From a bacterium (GTDB taxonomy: Bacteria > Bacillota > Clostridia > Lachnospirales > Lachnospiraceae): DNA of 64,000 bases. The notes below the pieces were generated by a model, which was not told the origin of the DNA, did no database searches, and worked only from the letters and a program-made list of their open reading frames with translations. Shown piece by piece: positions 43,797-52,605 of this stretch. The stretch is taken from NCBI GenBank assembly GCA_030524675.1, contig JAUNGE010000014.1, positions 1-64,000 on the forward strand, in the 5' to 3' direction. The position numbers and the translations under genes are program-made. Each line of letters opens with the position of its first letter. The stretch's first letter is position 1.

Positions 43797-45119
43797 CTAA
43801 TTTTTCTCCCTGTAATAGGCTAACATCAAATCTACCACTCTCCCATAACTCTTCACACCGTCTTCTTGACTGTTTATTTTCAGATAGGTGTCATTCATCT
43901 GGTTCGCAGCTTCTGCCACCTTCCCCTCATACTGGTCCCAAAAAAGATTATTGCGGTTCATATCCTCTCTGGCTCTCTCTGCCACTTCTTCCATGAATCC
44001 TATGTACGCCTCCCGACCGGTAGTCTTTGTCCCATCCGGCAGCTCAAACGCAGAGACCGAGTACAGGGCGTTCGTGGCATGAATCCACCCGAGCATATAG
44101 CCGCTGTAGCGGAACACTTCGGACGAGGATTCCACACAGGCCAGATAGCCGATAAAATTTGCTTCATCCTCTCTCATAAATCCCTTCAGATGGGACAGTT
44201 CATGGCATACTGTGTGCGGAATATTGTAGGGCGTCATGTCCGCATTATAGTTTGCCTCAATCGTATATGGACAGTACACTCCCGCCAGCTGTGTCACAGA
44301 CAAAAACCACGAGACAGCCAACGGTTTTGGCCTCGGATAATATCCGGAAAGCTGCGGATACTGCATTCCCAGATTTTTCATAGCCTCTATGGATTCCTCT
44401 GCATAGCGCTTTGCATCCCAGACGTCTTCCCAGTTTTCCATTTTCTCCTGCGCTTCCATCTCCTCGACTTCCTGGACGCTCTGATTCAAACGGTCCGTCA
44501 AATCTCTGCACAGTTCCCACAGCTCCACGGCAGAAGAATCCCGCATTTCCCAGTTTAAGTAGGAAGAAAATGGCTGATGGTAATAATTGATTCCGCACGC
44601 TGTGCTGAACAAAAACAACATCATCCCCGCCAGCCATACAGTGCGTGAGAACATCCACATCGGCTCTTTCCAGTGCCTTATGGTAAAAAACACAAACAAA
44701 ATCACCAGCGCATACCCGCCAAATTCCATCAAAGAAAAAGGGAACAGAGAAGAAACTCTCCCGATTGTCCCCGTCAGAACCGGATACACCCACTGCACAT
44801 ACCAGTCTGCAAACGCAGTGCTCCCCTTTGCTGTCTGACGAAGCCCGACTCCTGTCAGTGCAAGCACTATACCTGCTGCCATAAAGATACAGTCGCTCTT
44901 TCTGCTGAAAATTTTCAAAATTTTTGTATTTTTCGTATCTTTTCCATTATCCTGTCTTCTGAAACTCTTTAACATTCGCGTATTTTTCCCATTCGGTCTA
45001 CTCTTCACGTCTTTCACTCCCGCCGCTGTGTATTTTCTGTGATTCTTTCTTTTGCTCTGCTGCCAAAATCCCTCAAAAATCCTTTTTTGTAGTATAAAAC
45101 AATTTTTCTCTCCCGTCAT
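43797..45119 (-). CDS. DUF3810 putative membrane metalloprotease
   Basis: 440 residues. Three membrane helices (about 78-98, 118-138, 155-175) precede an extracytoplasmic domain. The domain has a zinc-protease-like motif in TVCHELSHLKGFMREDEANF (H-E-x-x-H near residue 306), followed by conserved acidic and tyrosine residues. DUF3810 proteins are common in Lachnospiraceae, and their substrate is not established. The first ~75 residues are basic and low in hydrophobicity; the true start may be a later ATG. Confidence 0.82.
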   Translation of the reverse strand: MTGEKNCFILQKRIFEGFWQQSKRKNHRKYTAAGVKDVKSRPNGKNTRMLKSFRRQDNGKDTKNTKILKIFSRKSDCIFMAAGIVLALTGVGLRQTAKGSTAFADWYVQWVYPVLTGTIGRVSSLFPFSLMEFGGYALVILFVFFTIRHWKEPMWMFSRTVWLAGMMLFLFSTACGINYYHQPFSSYLNWEMRDSSAVELWELCRDLTDRLNQSVQEVEEMEAQEKMENWEDVWDAKRYAEESIEAMKNLGMQYPQLSGYYPRPKPLAVSWFLSVTQLAGVYCPYTIEANYNADMTPYNIPHTVCHELSHLKGFMREDEANFIGYLACVESSSEVFRYSGYMLGWIHATNALYSVSAFELPDGTKTTGREAYIGFMEEVAERAREDMNRNNLFWDQYEGKVAEAANQMNDTYLKINSQEDGVKSYGRVVDLMLAYYREKN

Positions 45120-45171
45120 CCATTTTTACGATACATTTTTCTTTCCAAATCTTACTATTTTATGAATCCGC

Positions 45172-45200
45172 TTGCACAATTCTCTAAATTCATTTACACT
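45172..45200 (+). promoter_or_regulatory. lepB promoter with two short palindromes
   Basis: TTGCAC (45172-45177) and TACACT (45195-45200) are 17 bases apart. TTTAC-ACT-GTAAA (45193-45205) overlaps the -10, and TGGTC-TTACT-GACCA (45206-45220) lies at the expected transcript start. Either could bind a repressor or form a 5' hairpin. Confidence 0.6.
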
Positions 45201-45262
45201 GTAAATGGTCTTACTGACCAAACCATATCTTGCTTACATGCAATAGGAAAAGAGGATGCTTT

Positions 45263-45838
45263 ATGGACAAGAAAAAGAAGAACGTCACAAACCAGACAGA
45301 AGAAAAAACTCCCATTAATATAAAAGAAGAAATTATCAGTTGGCTAAAAATTATCGTGATGGCTGCCTGCATCGCCATTTTTTTAAATTCCTGTATCATT
45401 GCCAACAGCCGTGTGCCAAGCGGTTCCATGGAAAATACGATTCCCTCCCACAGCCGGATTATGGGTTCTAGGCTCAGCTACAAATTCTCAGAGCCGGAGC
45501 GCGGCGATATTGTGATTTTCCCTTTCCCCGATGATGAGTCCATCTACTATGTAAAACGCATCATTGGCCTTCCTGGAGAAACAGTGACAATCGAAGACGG
45601 AAGAATTTATATTGACGGGAGCGAAACTCCACTGGATGAGCCATATTTAAAAGAAGAATGGACCACTGACAACAGTGGTTATGTCTTTGAAATCCCAGAA
45701 GACAGCTACCTTATGCTCGGTGATAACCGAAACTGGTCGCGCGACGCCCGATACTGGGAAAATACCTATGTAAAAAAAGAAAAACTGACCGCCAAAGTGC
45801 TCTTTGAATATTTTCCAAAGCTGAAATGGCTGGATTAA
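45263..45838 (+). CDS. lepB: Signal peptidase I
   Basis: 191 residues. A basic N-terminus and one membrane helix (about 27-48) precede the catalytic serine in S-R-V-P-S-G-S-M-E-N-T and the lysine in YYVKRIIGLPGE; box E is GDNRNWSRDAR. It removes signal peptides outside the membrane. An ATG at 45230 would add 11 residues; GAGG eight bases before the ATG at 45263 supports the shorter form. One of three plus-strand genes. Confidence 0.96.
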   Translation: MDKKKKNVTNQTEEKTPINIKEEIISWLKIIVMAACIAIFLNSCIIANSRVPSGSMENTIPSHSRIMGSRLSYKFSEPERGDIVIFPFPDDESIYYVKRIIGLPGETVTIEDGRIYIDGSETPLDEPYLKEEWTTDNSGYVFEIPEDSYLMLGDNRNWSRDARYWENTYVKKEKLTAKVLFEYFPKLKWLD

Positions 45839-45865
45839 GCAAAGCTATCGACAAAAGAAAGAACG

Positions 45866-45951
45866 AAAAAGTCCTTACCGGAAACAGTACAGACTGTGAT
45901 ATGTAATATGAGATATGTCACACTCCGCCTATTCTTCCAGAAGGACTTTTT
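45866..45951. terminator. Bidirectional terminator between lepB and moaC
   Basis: AAAAAGTCCTT (45866-45876) pairs with AAGGACTTTTT (45941-45951), giving T-runs in both directions. The ~64-base interior can form further stems. It separates the convergent lepB and moaC genes; the following ~75 bases (45952-46025) are T-rich with TATTATTGATT-like repeats and nothing coding. Confidence 0.8.
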
Positions 45952-46044
45952 CTTTTGTATTATTGATTTCTTTTTATTGATTTTGTATTCTTGTTTTTTT
46001 ATTATTGGCTTCCTATTCTCGGCATCATGTAAGGTGACTGAGTC

Positions 46045-46542
46045 TTATTCTTTCTCATGTTCACCAGAGAAATGAAAGTCGCCGCTTTTTCCGCCGGTTT
46101 TCTCCAGAAGATGAATTTCTGTCATCACCATTCCTTTGTCGATCGCCTTACACATATCATAAATCGTCAGCAAAGCGACATGCACTCCTGTCAGTGCTTC
46201 CATCTCCACTCCCGTCTGTCCGGCAGTTTTGACGGTACACACAGCCTGAATCTCCCCTCTCTCTACATTCGGGAAAAATTCAACACTGCACTTCTGAATC
46301 ATCAGCGGGTGGCACATCGGTATCAGTTCCCAGGTCTTCTTCACTGCCATAATACCTGCCACCTGTGCCACTGTCAGAACATCACCTTTCTTCACGGTGC
46401 GTTTCATCACAGCATCCATCACCTGAGCACCTACACGAATCGTTCCCACTGCGACGGCAGTGCGGTTTGTCTCCTGTTTTCCTGAGACATCCACCATCAC
46501 TGCGTTTCCGTCTTTGTCAAAATGCGTCCACTCTCTTTCCAT
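46045..46542 (-). CDS. moaC: Cyclic pyranopterin monophosphate synthase
   Basis: 165 residues. Second step of molybdenum cofactor synthesis. The motifs K-K-T-W-E-L-I-P-M-C-H-P-L and M-E-A-L-T-G-V are the active-site segments of MoaC. The ATG at 46542 has AGAGG six bases before it; the frame is open to 46572. No moaA, moeA, mobA or other molybdenum-cofactor gene is nearby, so the rest of the pathway must be elsewhere. Confidence 0.95.
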   Translation of the reverse strand: MEREWTHFDKDGNAVMVDVSGKQETNRTAVAVGTIRVGAQVMDAVMKRTVKKGDVLTVAQVAGIMAVKKTWELIPMCHPLMIQKCSVEFFPNVERGEIQAVCTVKTAGQTGVEMEALTGVHVALLTIYDMCKAIDKGMVMTEIHLLEKTGGKSGDFHFSGEHEKE

Positions 46543-46578
46543 CATCAGCCTCTTCTCACAATGATTGTCCATACATAT

Positions 46579-46602
46579 GACGTTGGGGTCAAAAGGTATT
46601 TT
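46579..46602 (+). repeat. Palindromic element, half hairpin (copy 3)
   Basis: GACGTTG followed by GGGGTCAAAAGGTATTTT, then unrelated sequence: the closing GACCCC arm is missing. It lies between moaC and the alpha-galactosidase stop, at the left boundary of the sugar operon. Confidence 0.8.
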
Positions 46603-46631
46603 CTAAGGAGCTGTCATCCTGCTGCCTGCCC

Positions 46632-48824
46632 TTACACTCTCTTTGCATAGAGCATAAAGGAATCATAATTGCCTTCCGGCATGCCGATTCGATAGCCGCC
46701 ATGCATCAGGGCAGAGCCAGTATACTGCTCTCCTCTCACCTCATACACAGCGCTCTCGCAGAGTCCTTTGAAGCGAACTCTGGTCGGATAAGCATTTGCA
46801 TGCACATCAGTGAAGATAATGCTGATAACCGCATAGGATTTATCCTTCGCCGCATACTCCCACGCCACATAATCCTGGTTTTCAAATGGGCTGCTCAGAC
46901 GATAGTAGTCACCGAACTGGAACAGGGCATAGTGTTCATTGTAGGTCTGTATCTGTCTGCGCACTTCGTCCTTTTCTTCATCAGTCATCTTACTGATATC
47001 CAGCTCATAGCCAAATGTTCCCTGCATAGCACAGATAGCTCTGGTCTTTAATGGCGTGACACGTCCGTTCTGGTGATTCGGGCACACAGATACGTGCGCG
47101 GAGACCGAGGACATTGGATAGCAGAAGGAAGTCCCGTATTGAATTCTTGTTCTCTCAATGGCATCTGTGTTATCGCTGCACCAAATCTGCGGCGCATAAT
47201 ACAGCATACCAGCGTCAAAACGACCGCCTCCGCCGCTGCATCCCTCCAGCAGAAGCTTTGGATACCTCTGCAGCAGATGTTCTGTCACTTCATAGAGTCC
47301 CAACACATAGCGATGCAGCACCTCGCCCTGACGGCTCGGCGGCAACAGTGCGCTGTAAACATCGTTGATGCTGCGATTCATATCCCACTTGATATACTCG
47401 ATATTTGCAGAGTCCATAATCGCATACAAGCGTTCTTCCACATACTCTCTGACATCTTTTCTGGAGAAGTCGAGAACCAGCTGATTTCTGCTGCGGACTG
47501 GCTCTCTTCCAGGAATCTTAAACGCCCACTCCGGATGCCTGCGGTACAGGTCACTGTCCTCAGAAATCATCTCTGGCTCAAACCAGATACCAAATTTCAG
47601 TCCCATCGCATTGATCTTGTCCACCAGTTCTTTTAAGGAACAGCCCAGCTTTTCCTCATTGACGAACCAGTCTCCAAGACCGGAATTGTCGCTGTCCCTC
47701 TTTCCGAACCAACCATCGTCCAGAACCATCATGTCCAATCCCAGATTTGCCGCTTCCTTCGCAATCGCAAGCAGTTTTTCCGCATTAAAGTCAAAATAGG
47801 TTGCCTCCCAGTTGTTTACCAGAACCGGACGCTTTTTGTCCTTCCACCAGCTCCGAATCAAATGCTTCATGTAGGTATCATGATAGCAGTGAGACAAATC
47901 AGTCATACCTTTGTCAGTATAAATCATGCAGACTTCCGGCGCTGTAAAGGTCTCTTTGTCCTCAAGTGTATAACAGAAGTTCTCCTCCTCGATTCCCATC
48001 AGAAAGCGCGCTGTATCAGACTGGTCCACTTCCACTTTTGCCTCAAAACCACCACTGTACAGCAGAGAAAACCCATAGCATCCCCCCACATCCTCTGTCG
48101 TGTGTTTTTCCTTTAAAATCACAAACGGATTGTGCTGGTGGCTGGAAGTTCCTCTTGTACTTCGGATTCCGGAAATTCCGTGCATCAGCGGCTGGCACTC
48201 AAACTGGCGCTCCAGCGTGTGCTTTCCATAGAAATGAATCATTTCCAAGTCGCTGCGGTCAAAATCCACACAGGCAGACAGCACTCTGTGAAGCTGTACC
48301 GGCTTTCCGGTATGGTTCTCCACGATCACAGAGCGGGTGATAGCGCCGGTCTCCTCAAACACGCCGTACAGCAGACGAACATAGAGTTCCGAAAACTGGT
48401 CTTTCAATACCACTTCCAGAGTCGATACCGTCTTATCTTCCTTGTCGGCGAACAAAGCTGGCAGTCCCTCTAAATGGTATTTTCCCTCATATATTGTGTA
48501 ATCCCGATAGCGCAGGTCGCAGGAACATGCCCCACTTTCTCCCTGCATACAAAAACCATCAATACGAAAATCACCATTTCCAAATACCGGATATTCCTGT
48601 GGAAGACAATCCAAGGAATACTCTCTTTGATAAATGCTGTCTGCCGGATTTCCAGAAAAACCGCGATCCCTTTTTGCTATCACATAAGATAAATCACTTC
48701 CATCCATAACAGACCCAAAATACGTATGAAGCAGCACTCCATGGTCATCTACCTTCATTTGATAGGTACTTTTCTTCGTCTGCAAAGTAAATGTCTGTTT
48801 TTCCTTGCAATAGTAAACTGCCAT
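46632..48824 (-). CDS. Alpha-galactosidase, GH36
   Basis: 730 residues. An N-terminal beta-sandwich precedes a TIM barrel with the nucleophile Asp in Y-I-K-W-D-M-N-R and the acid/base region CSDNTDA; the E-G-C-S-G-G-G-G-R-F-D segment is typical of bacterial GH36. It removes alpha-galactose from raffinose, stachyose or melibiose. AAAGGAGG seven bases before the ATG at 48824 decides the start. No signal peptide, so it works on imported oligosaccharides. Last gene of the operon. Confidence 0.95.
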   Translation of the reverse strand: MAVYYCKEKQTFTLQTKKSTYQMKVDDHGVLLHTYFGSVMDGSDLSYVIAKRDRGFSGNPADSIYQREYSLDCLPQEYPVFGNGDFRIDGFCMQGESGACSCDLRYRDYTIYEGKYHLEGLPALFADKEDKTVSTLEVVLKDQFSELYVRLLYGVFEETGAITRSVIVENHTGKPVQLHRVLSACVDFDRSDLEMIHFYGKHTLERQFECQPLMHGISGIRSTRGTSSHQHNPFVILKEKHTTEDVGGCYGFSLLYSGGFEAKVEVDQSDTARFLMGIEEENFCYTLEDKETFTAPEVCMIYTDKGMTDLSHCYHDTYMKHLIRSWWKDKKRPVLVNNWEATYFDFNAEKLLAIAKEAANLGLDMMVLDDGWFGKRDSDNSGLGDWFVNEEKLGCSLKELVDKINAMGLKFGIWFEPEMISEDSDLYRRHPEWAFKIPGREPVRSRNQLVLDFSRKDVREYVEERLYAIMDSANIEYIKWDMNRSINDVYSALLPPSRQGEVLHRYVLGLYEVTEHLLQRYPKLLLEGCSGGGGRFDAGMLYYAPQIWCSDNTDAIERTRIQYGTSFCYPMSSVSAHVSVCPNHQNGRVTPLKTRAICAMQGTFGYELDISKMTDEEKDEVRRQIQTYNEHYALFQFGDYYRLSSPFENQDYVAWEYAAKDKSYAVISIIFTDVHANAYPTRVRFKGLCESAVYEVRGEQYTGSALMHGGYRIGMPEGNYDSFMLYAKRV

Positions 48825-48853
48825 AATATCCTCCTTTAACCTTAATAAGCATG

Positions 48854-50653
48854 TCACACCAACCACACAAATTCGTATGGCCCAAACAGGATACGGTTAT
48901 TATAAGAGCGAATGGGCCTTCCTGTCAACATGTCATGCATTTCTCCAGGCAGTCCAAACCAGTCAAATGTGGATGCATCCACCCACTGCTCCGTCTCAGA
49001 GAAGTTTGCCAGAAACATCATCTTATTTTCTTTATGATATCCAAACACAGCCTGATTTCCCACATCTACCGGAGTAGACTTTACATCTGCGCGGAAATAC
49101 TCACAGGATTTGCGAATTTCCAGCATTTTCTTAATTCCAGAGAAAATTCTTCCCTGAATACTAGCCAGATCATACCGTTTTTCTGCGTTCTCCCAGTTCA
49201 TTTTTCCTCTATGCAACCATCTGGAATCTCCTGCCAGTTCCTTGACCTCTTTGTAACTCCAGTCATTTAACTGTCCAATCTCATCTCCGCTGTAGAACAG
49301 AGGAATTCCTGTATAAGAGATAATAATAGAATTCAAGAGCAGAATTCTCTTAATTGCCAGTTCTATTTTATATTCATGTTTCTCTTTCAGCGCCTGCTCC
49401 AGCCCGCACATGGATGCCATAGTGCCGCTGTTTCTCGCATCCAGTGTCACCGGATTGAACTCGTACAGTTCACCCACAGAAAAACTTCCTGGATAGCGTC
49501 CTAACATAAACTGAATGATAAACTGTTTGTGCATTTCCGGATCAAATCCCAATTCTCTCAGGATTCCAGTCTCAAAACCCCAACCAATGTCATCATGACA
49601 TCTCGCATAGTTGATCCAGACACCATCGGATGGCACACCATAGTCTTTTGCTAGGGAACGCTCCATCAGGCGGACATCGCGTGTCGCCAAGGAATTCCAC
49701 AAAAGAACCATCAGAGAGGCATTGTACATGACATTGCACTCTTTCTCATCTCTGTCACCGAAATATTTGACAATCTCATGCGGCTCCACAATCGCCTCGC
49801 CCAGAAAAATAACGGACGGGCATACATCCTGAATAATCTCATACATCATCCGAAGCAGTGTATGTACATTCGGATGGTTCATACAGCTCGTTCCCACTTC
49901 CTTCCACATATAGGGAATGGCATCCAGGCGGAAAATATCGATTCCTTTATTTGCCAGTGTCAGAAGCACTTCCACAATTTTGTTGAACACTTGCGGATTT
50001 CTGTAATTCAAATCCCACTGGAATTCATAAAAACGGGTCATGACATACTTGTGCATATCCGGATAATATGTAAAATTCTTCGGTGCGACCTCCGGAAAAA
50101 TCTCTGTCATCGTCTTCTCGTACTCGTTCGGAATGGTGTCATCGTCAAACATATAGTACATATCATTATAATCTGGATTTCCATTTTTGCATTCCTGCAC
50201 CCAGGCATGTTCCTTTGCTGTGTGATTCAGGACAAAATCGATGCATGTGCGGATTCCTTTTTCTTTTAACAACCCCACTACTTTTTCCAGCTGGTCCATG
50301 GTGCCCAGTCTGTCATCCACAGCCAGATAATCTGCTACTGCATATCCTCCGTCGTTGTTTCCTTCTCTGGATTTTAACAGCGGCATAAAATGTACGTAGG
50401 TAACGCCCAAATCTGCCAAATAATCAATCTTATCCTCAAAACCATACAAATCTTTGGAAAAACGGTCTACATACAGCATCATACCGGCCATTTTTTCTGA
50501 CATATACCAGCCGTTTCCCAGTTTATCCTGCTCTTTTAAAGCAGCACTTCTCTCCTTTTTGGCCTTCTCAATGATCTCTTGAAGCTGGTTCCATCTATAA
50601 TCGGTCAGGTCATTCTGCCCATATAAATTGTAATACTTCTGTTTTAAACTCAA
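48854..50653 (-). CDS. GH13 sucrose-acting enzyme (amylosucrase/sucrose-hydrolase-like), TTG start
   Basis: 599 residues. The GH13 barrel has the nucleophile in D-I-F-R-L-D-A-I-P-Y-M-W-K and acid/base in I-F-L-G-E-A-I-V. The stretches G-N-N-D-G-G-Y-A-V-A-D-Y and F-Q-W-D-L-N-Y-R-N-P are close to amylosucrases. A GTG at 50662 directly abuts AGGAGGT, so the TTG at 50653, seven bases after it, is the likely start. With the alpha-galactosidase it would split raffinose-type sugars. Hydrolase, phosphorylase and polymerase activity cannot be told apart by eye. Confidence 0.88.
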   Translation of the reverse strand: MSLKQKYYNLYGQNDLTDYRWNQLQEIIEKAKKERSAALKEQDKLGNGWYMSEKMAGMMLYVDRFSKDLYGFEDKIDYLADLGVTYVHFMPLLKSREGNNDGGYAVADYLAVDDRLGTMDQLEKVVGLLKEKGIRTCIDFVLNHTAKEHAWVQECKNGNPDYNDMYYMFDDDTIPNEYEKTMTEIFPEVAPKNFTYYPDMHKYVMTRFYEFQWDLNYRNPQVFNKIVEVLLTLANKGIDIFRLDAIPYMWKEVGTSCMNHPNVHTLLRMMYEIIQDVCPSVIFLGEAIVEPHEIVKYFGDRDEKECNVMYNASLMVLLWNSLATRDVRLMERSLAKDYGVPSDGVWINYARCHDDIGWGFETGILRELGFDPEMHKQFIIQFMLGRYPGSFSVGELYEFNPVTLDARNSGTMASMCGLEQALKEKHEYKIELAIKRILLLNSIIISYTGIPLFYSGDEIGQLNDWSYKEVKELAGDSRWLHRGKMNWENAEKRYDLASIQGRIFSGIKKMLEIRKSCEYFRADVKSTPVDVGNQAVFGYHKENKMMFLANFSETEQWVDASTFDWFGLPGEMHDMLTGRPIRSYNNRILFGPYEFVWLV

Positions 50654-50759
50654 AAACGACACCTCCTTGTTTCAATCCTCGCTTATTTTGTTAAGGTAGC
50701 TCCATCTTATCTCAAATGGCGACACCACCTCTACTTCTGACAGATTCCTACTGCACGAA

Positions 50760-50825
50760 AGGCGGGACTCAAAATCGCTCTGTCATCAATATTCTCTCCA
50801 ACATTCTGATTTTGCGTTCCCGCCT
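50760..50825. repeat. Long hairpin between permease and GH13 genes
   Basis: AGGCGGGA (50760-50767) and TCCCGCCT (50818-50825), with inner AAAATC/GATTTT, form a two-part stem around a ~31-base loop in the 227-base gap. There is no T-run on the minus strand. It may be an RNA processing or stability element that sets different transporter and enzyme levels. Confidence 0.7.
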
Positions 50826-50880
50826 CTCTTATATTGCTAATTTTCTGCGTTTTTGCATTTTTGCTGTGAATAAAAACTGC

Positions 50881-51729
50881 TTACTTCACCGCACCGTTTA
50901 CAACACCGCTCAGAATCTGCTTCTGGCAAACAATGTAGAACAGAAGGATTGGAAGCAGAGCCAGCAGGTAAGATGCAAATGCCAGGTTATAGTTTGTACC
51001 AAACTGTGTCTGGAAGTTTAACTGTGCCAGCGGCAGAGTATTCTTTCCTGTACCAGACATGATAACCAGCGGAGTCATAACATCATTCCATGTACTCATA
51101 GCTGTCAGGATTGCTACCGTTGCGTGCATCGGCTTCATAATCGGGTAGATAACCTGCCAATATGTACGCCATGTGCTGGCACCATCTACACGGGCAGCCT
51201 CCTCCAGAGCAATCGGAATATTCTTTAAGTAACCTGCATACAGCATCAGATTAATCGGCATGTAAAATACCGTGTACAGAACGATAACACCAAACATATT
51301 GGCAATTCCCATCTGTGCAGTCTGTTTTACCAGAGGCATCATCAAGATTGCGAACGGTACGAACATACCACTTACAATGTACAGATAAACAAAATTATAA
51401 AATTTGCTGGAAGCCATGTTTCTTCCAATCGCATAGCCTGCGATGGAGTGAATCAGCATAGCCAGAACAATCACTGTGATGGTAATAATCGCACTGTTTC
51501 CGAGAGAATGCCAAAAATCAGTTACTCTCATTGCCTCTGCAAAATTTGCAAAACTCCAAGAAGCTGGAAGTGCAAGCGCACCATAAATATCATTCGTCAT
51601 TTCAGATGGCTGCTTAAATGCAATCACAACTGTCATGTACAGAGGAAAGAAGATTGTGATACAGCCAATAATCAGTAAAATTGTCACTGGCCAGTTGACA
51701 TTCTGACCAACTTTTTTCGTTTTCATCAT
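50881..51729 (-). CDS. Carbohydrate ABC transporter permease (MalG family)
   Basis: 282 residues with six membrane helices and the EAA-loop E-E-A-A-R-V-D-G-A-S-T-W-R-T-Y (about 172-186) that contacts the ATPase. It overlaps the MalF-type gene by four bases (ATGA). With that partner it imports an oligosaccharide, probably a raffinose-family sugar given the downstream enzymes. No ATPase gene is in the operon; such importers usually share a general MsmK-type ATPase. Confidence 0.94.
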   Translation of the reverse strand: MMKTKKVGQNVNWPVTILLIIGCITIFFPLYMTVVIAFKQPSEMTNDIYGALALPASWSFANFAEAMRVTDFWHSLGNSAIITITVIVLAMLIHSIAGYAIGRNMASSKFYNFVYLYIVSGMFVPFAILMMPLVKQTAQMGIANMFGVIVLYTVFYMPINLMLYAGYLKNIPIALEEAARVDGASTWRTYWQVIYPIMKPMHATVAILTAMSTWNDVMTPLVIMSGTGKNTLPLAQLNFQTQFGTNYNLAFASYLLALLPILLFYIVCQKQILSGVVNGAVK

Positions 51730-52604
51730 AACTGTTCCTCCTTCTTACTGGAAGCTGTCATCTGGAAGACAGAAATTGCTACAATCACTACGAAGAATAC
51801 CACTGCATTGGCACTCTGGAAACCGAACTGACCGCCGCTCATACCGTTCTGATAAATCAGGTAGGAGATAGACTCTGTACTCTGGGAAGGGCCGCCCTTT
51901 GTCAATGCCATGATCTGATCAAATACCATCAGGAAGTTCTTCATACACAGCACCATATTGATACTGAAGAATGGAATAATCAGCGGGAATGTCAGGTGCT
52001 TGAAACTCTTCCAACCTGTTGCACCGTCAATGGAACCAGCCTCATACACGTCCTCCGGAACTGTCTGAAGACCGGAAATGTAGATAATTGTGTTCATAGC
52101 AATCGCCTGCCAAGCACCAACAATTACGATTCCAATCCAGGCCGTGCTAGTTCTGGAAAGAATACTGGTACTGAGGAAGGAAATTCCAAGTGCCTTGCCC
52201 ATCTGAGACAGAATGTATGTGAAGAAGAAACCAAACACATAACCGATAACCAGTCCGCCCAGAATGTTCGGAATAAAGTAAATACCACGAAGAACATTTT
52301 TGCCTTTGATTTTTCCGTTTAATCCCAGCGCAAGAATCAGGCTGATTACATTTACCACGATAGTGCCCACTACTGCATACTTAAACGTAAACAGATAAGA
52401 TTTTCCGACACGGGAATCGCCAAATAAATCTTTGTAGTTTCTAAGGCCAACCCAGTCATAATCACCGTATCCCTTAAAGTTTGTAAAGCTGTACATAAAA
52501 CCTTTAATCAACGGCAATGTATTGAAACAAAAGAATAAAGCTACTACAGGAATCGTAATCAACAGAAATGTCAATTCCCGATCTGTCATTTTTCTCTTTT
52601 TCAT
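51726..52604 (-). CDS. Carbohydrate ABC transporter permease (MalF family)
   Basis: 292 residues with six membrane helices and the EAA-loop Y-E-A-G-S-I-D-G-A-T-G-W-K-S-F (about 186-200). It starts one base after the binding-protein stop with a GGGAGGA ribosome site. It pairs with the MalG-type permease for sugar import. Confidence 0.94.
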   Translation of the reverse strand: MKKRKMTDRELTFLLITIPVVALFFCFNTLPLIKGFMYSFTNFKGYGDYDWVGLRNYKDLFGDSRVGKSYLFTFKYAVVGTIVVNVISLILALGLNGKIKGKNVLRGIYFIPNILGGLVIGYVFGFFFTYILSQMGKALGISFLSTSILSRTSTAWIGIVIVGAWQAIAMNTIIYISGLQTVPEDVYEAGSIDGATGWKSFKHLTFPLIIPFFSINMVLCMKNFLMVFDQIMALTKGGPSQSTESISYLIYQNGMSGGQFGFQSANAVVFFVVIVAISVFQMTASSKKEEQL

Positions 52605-52605
52605 C

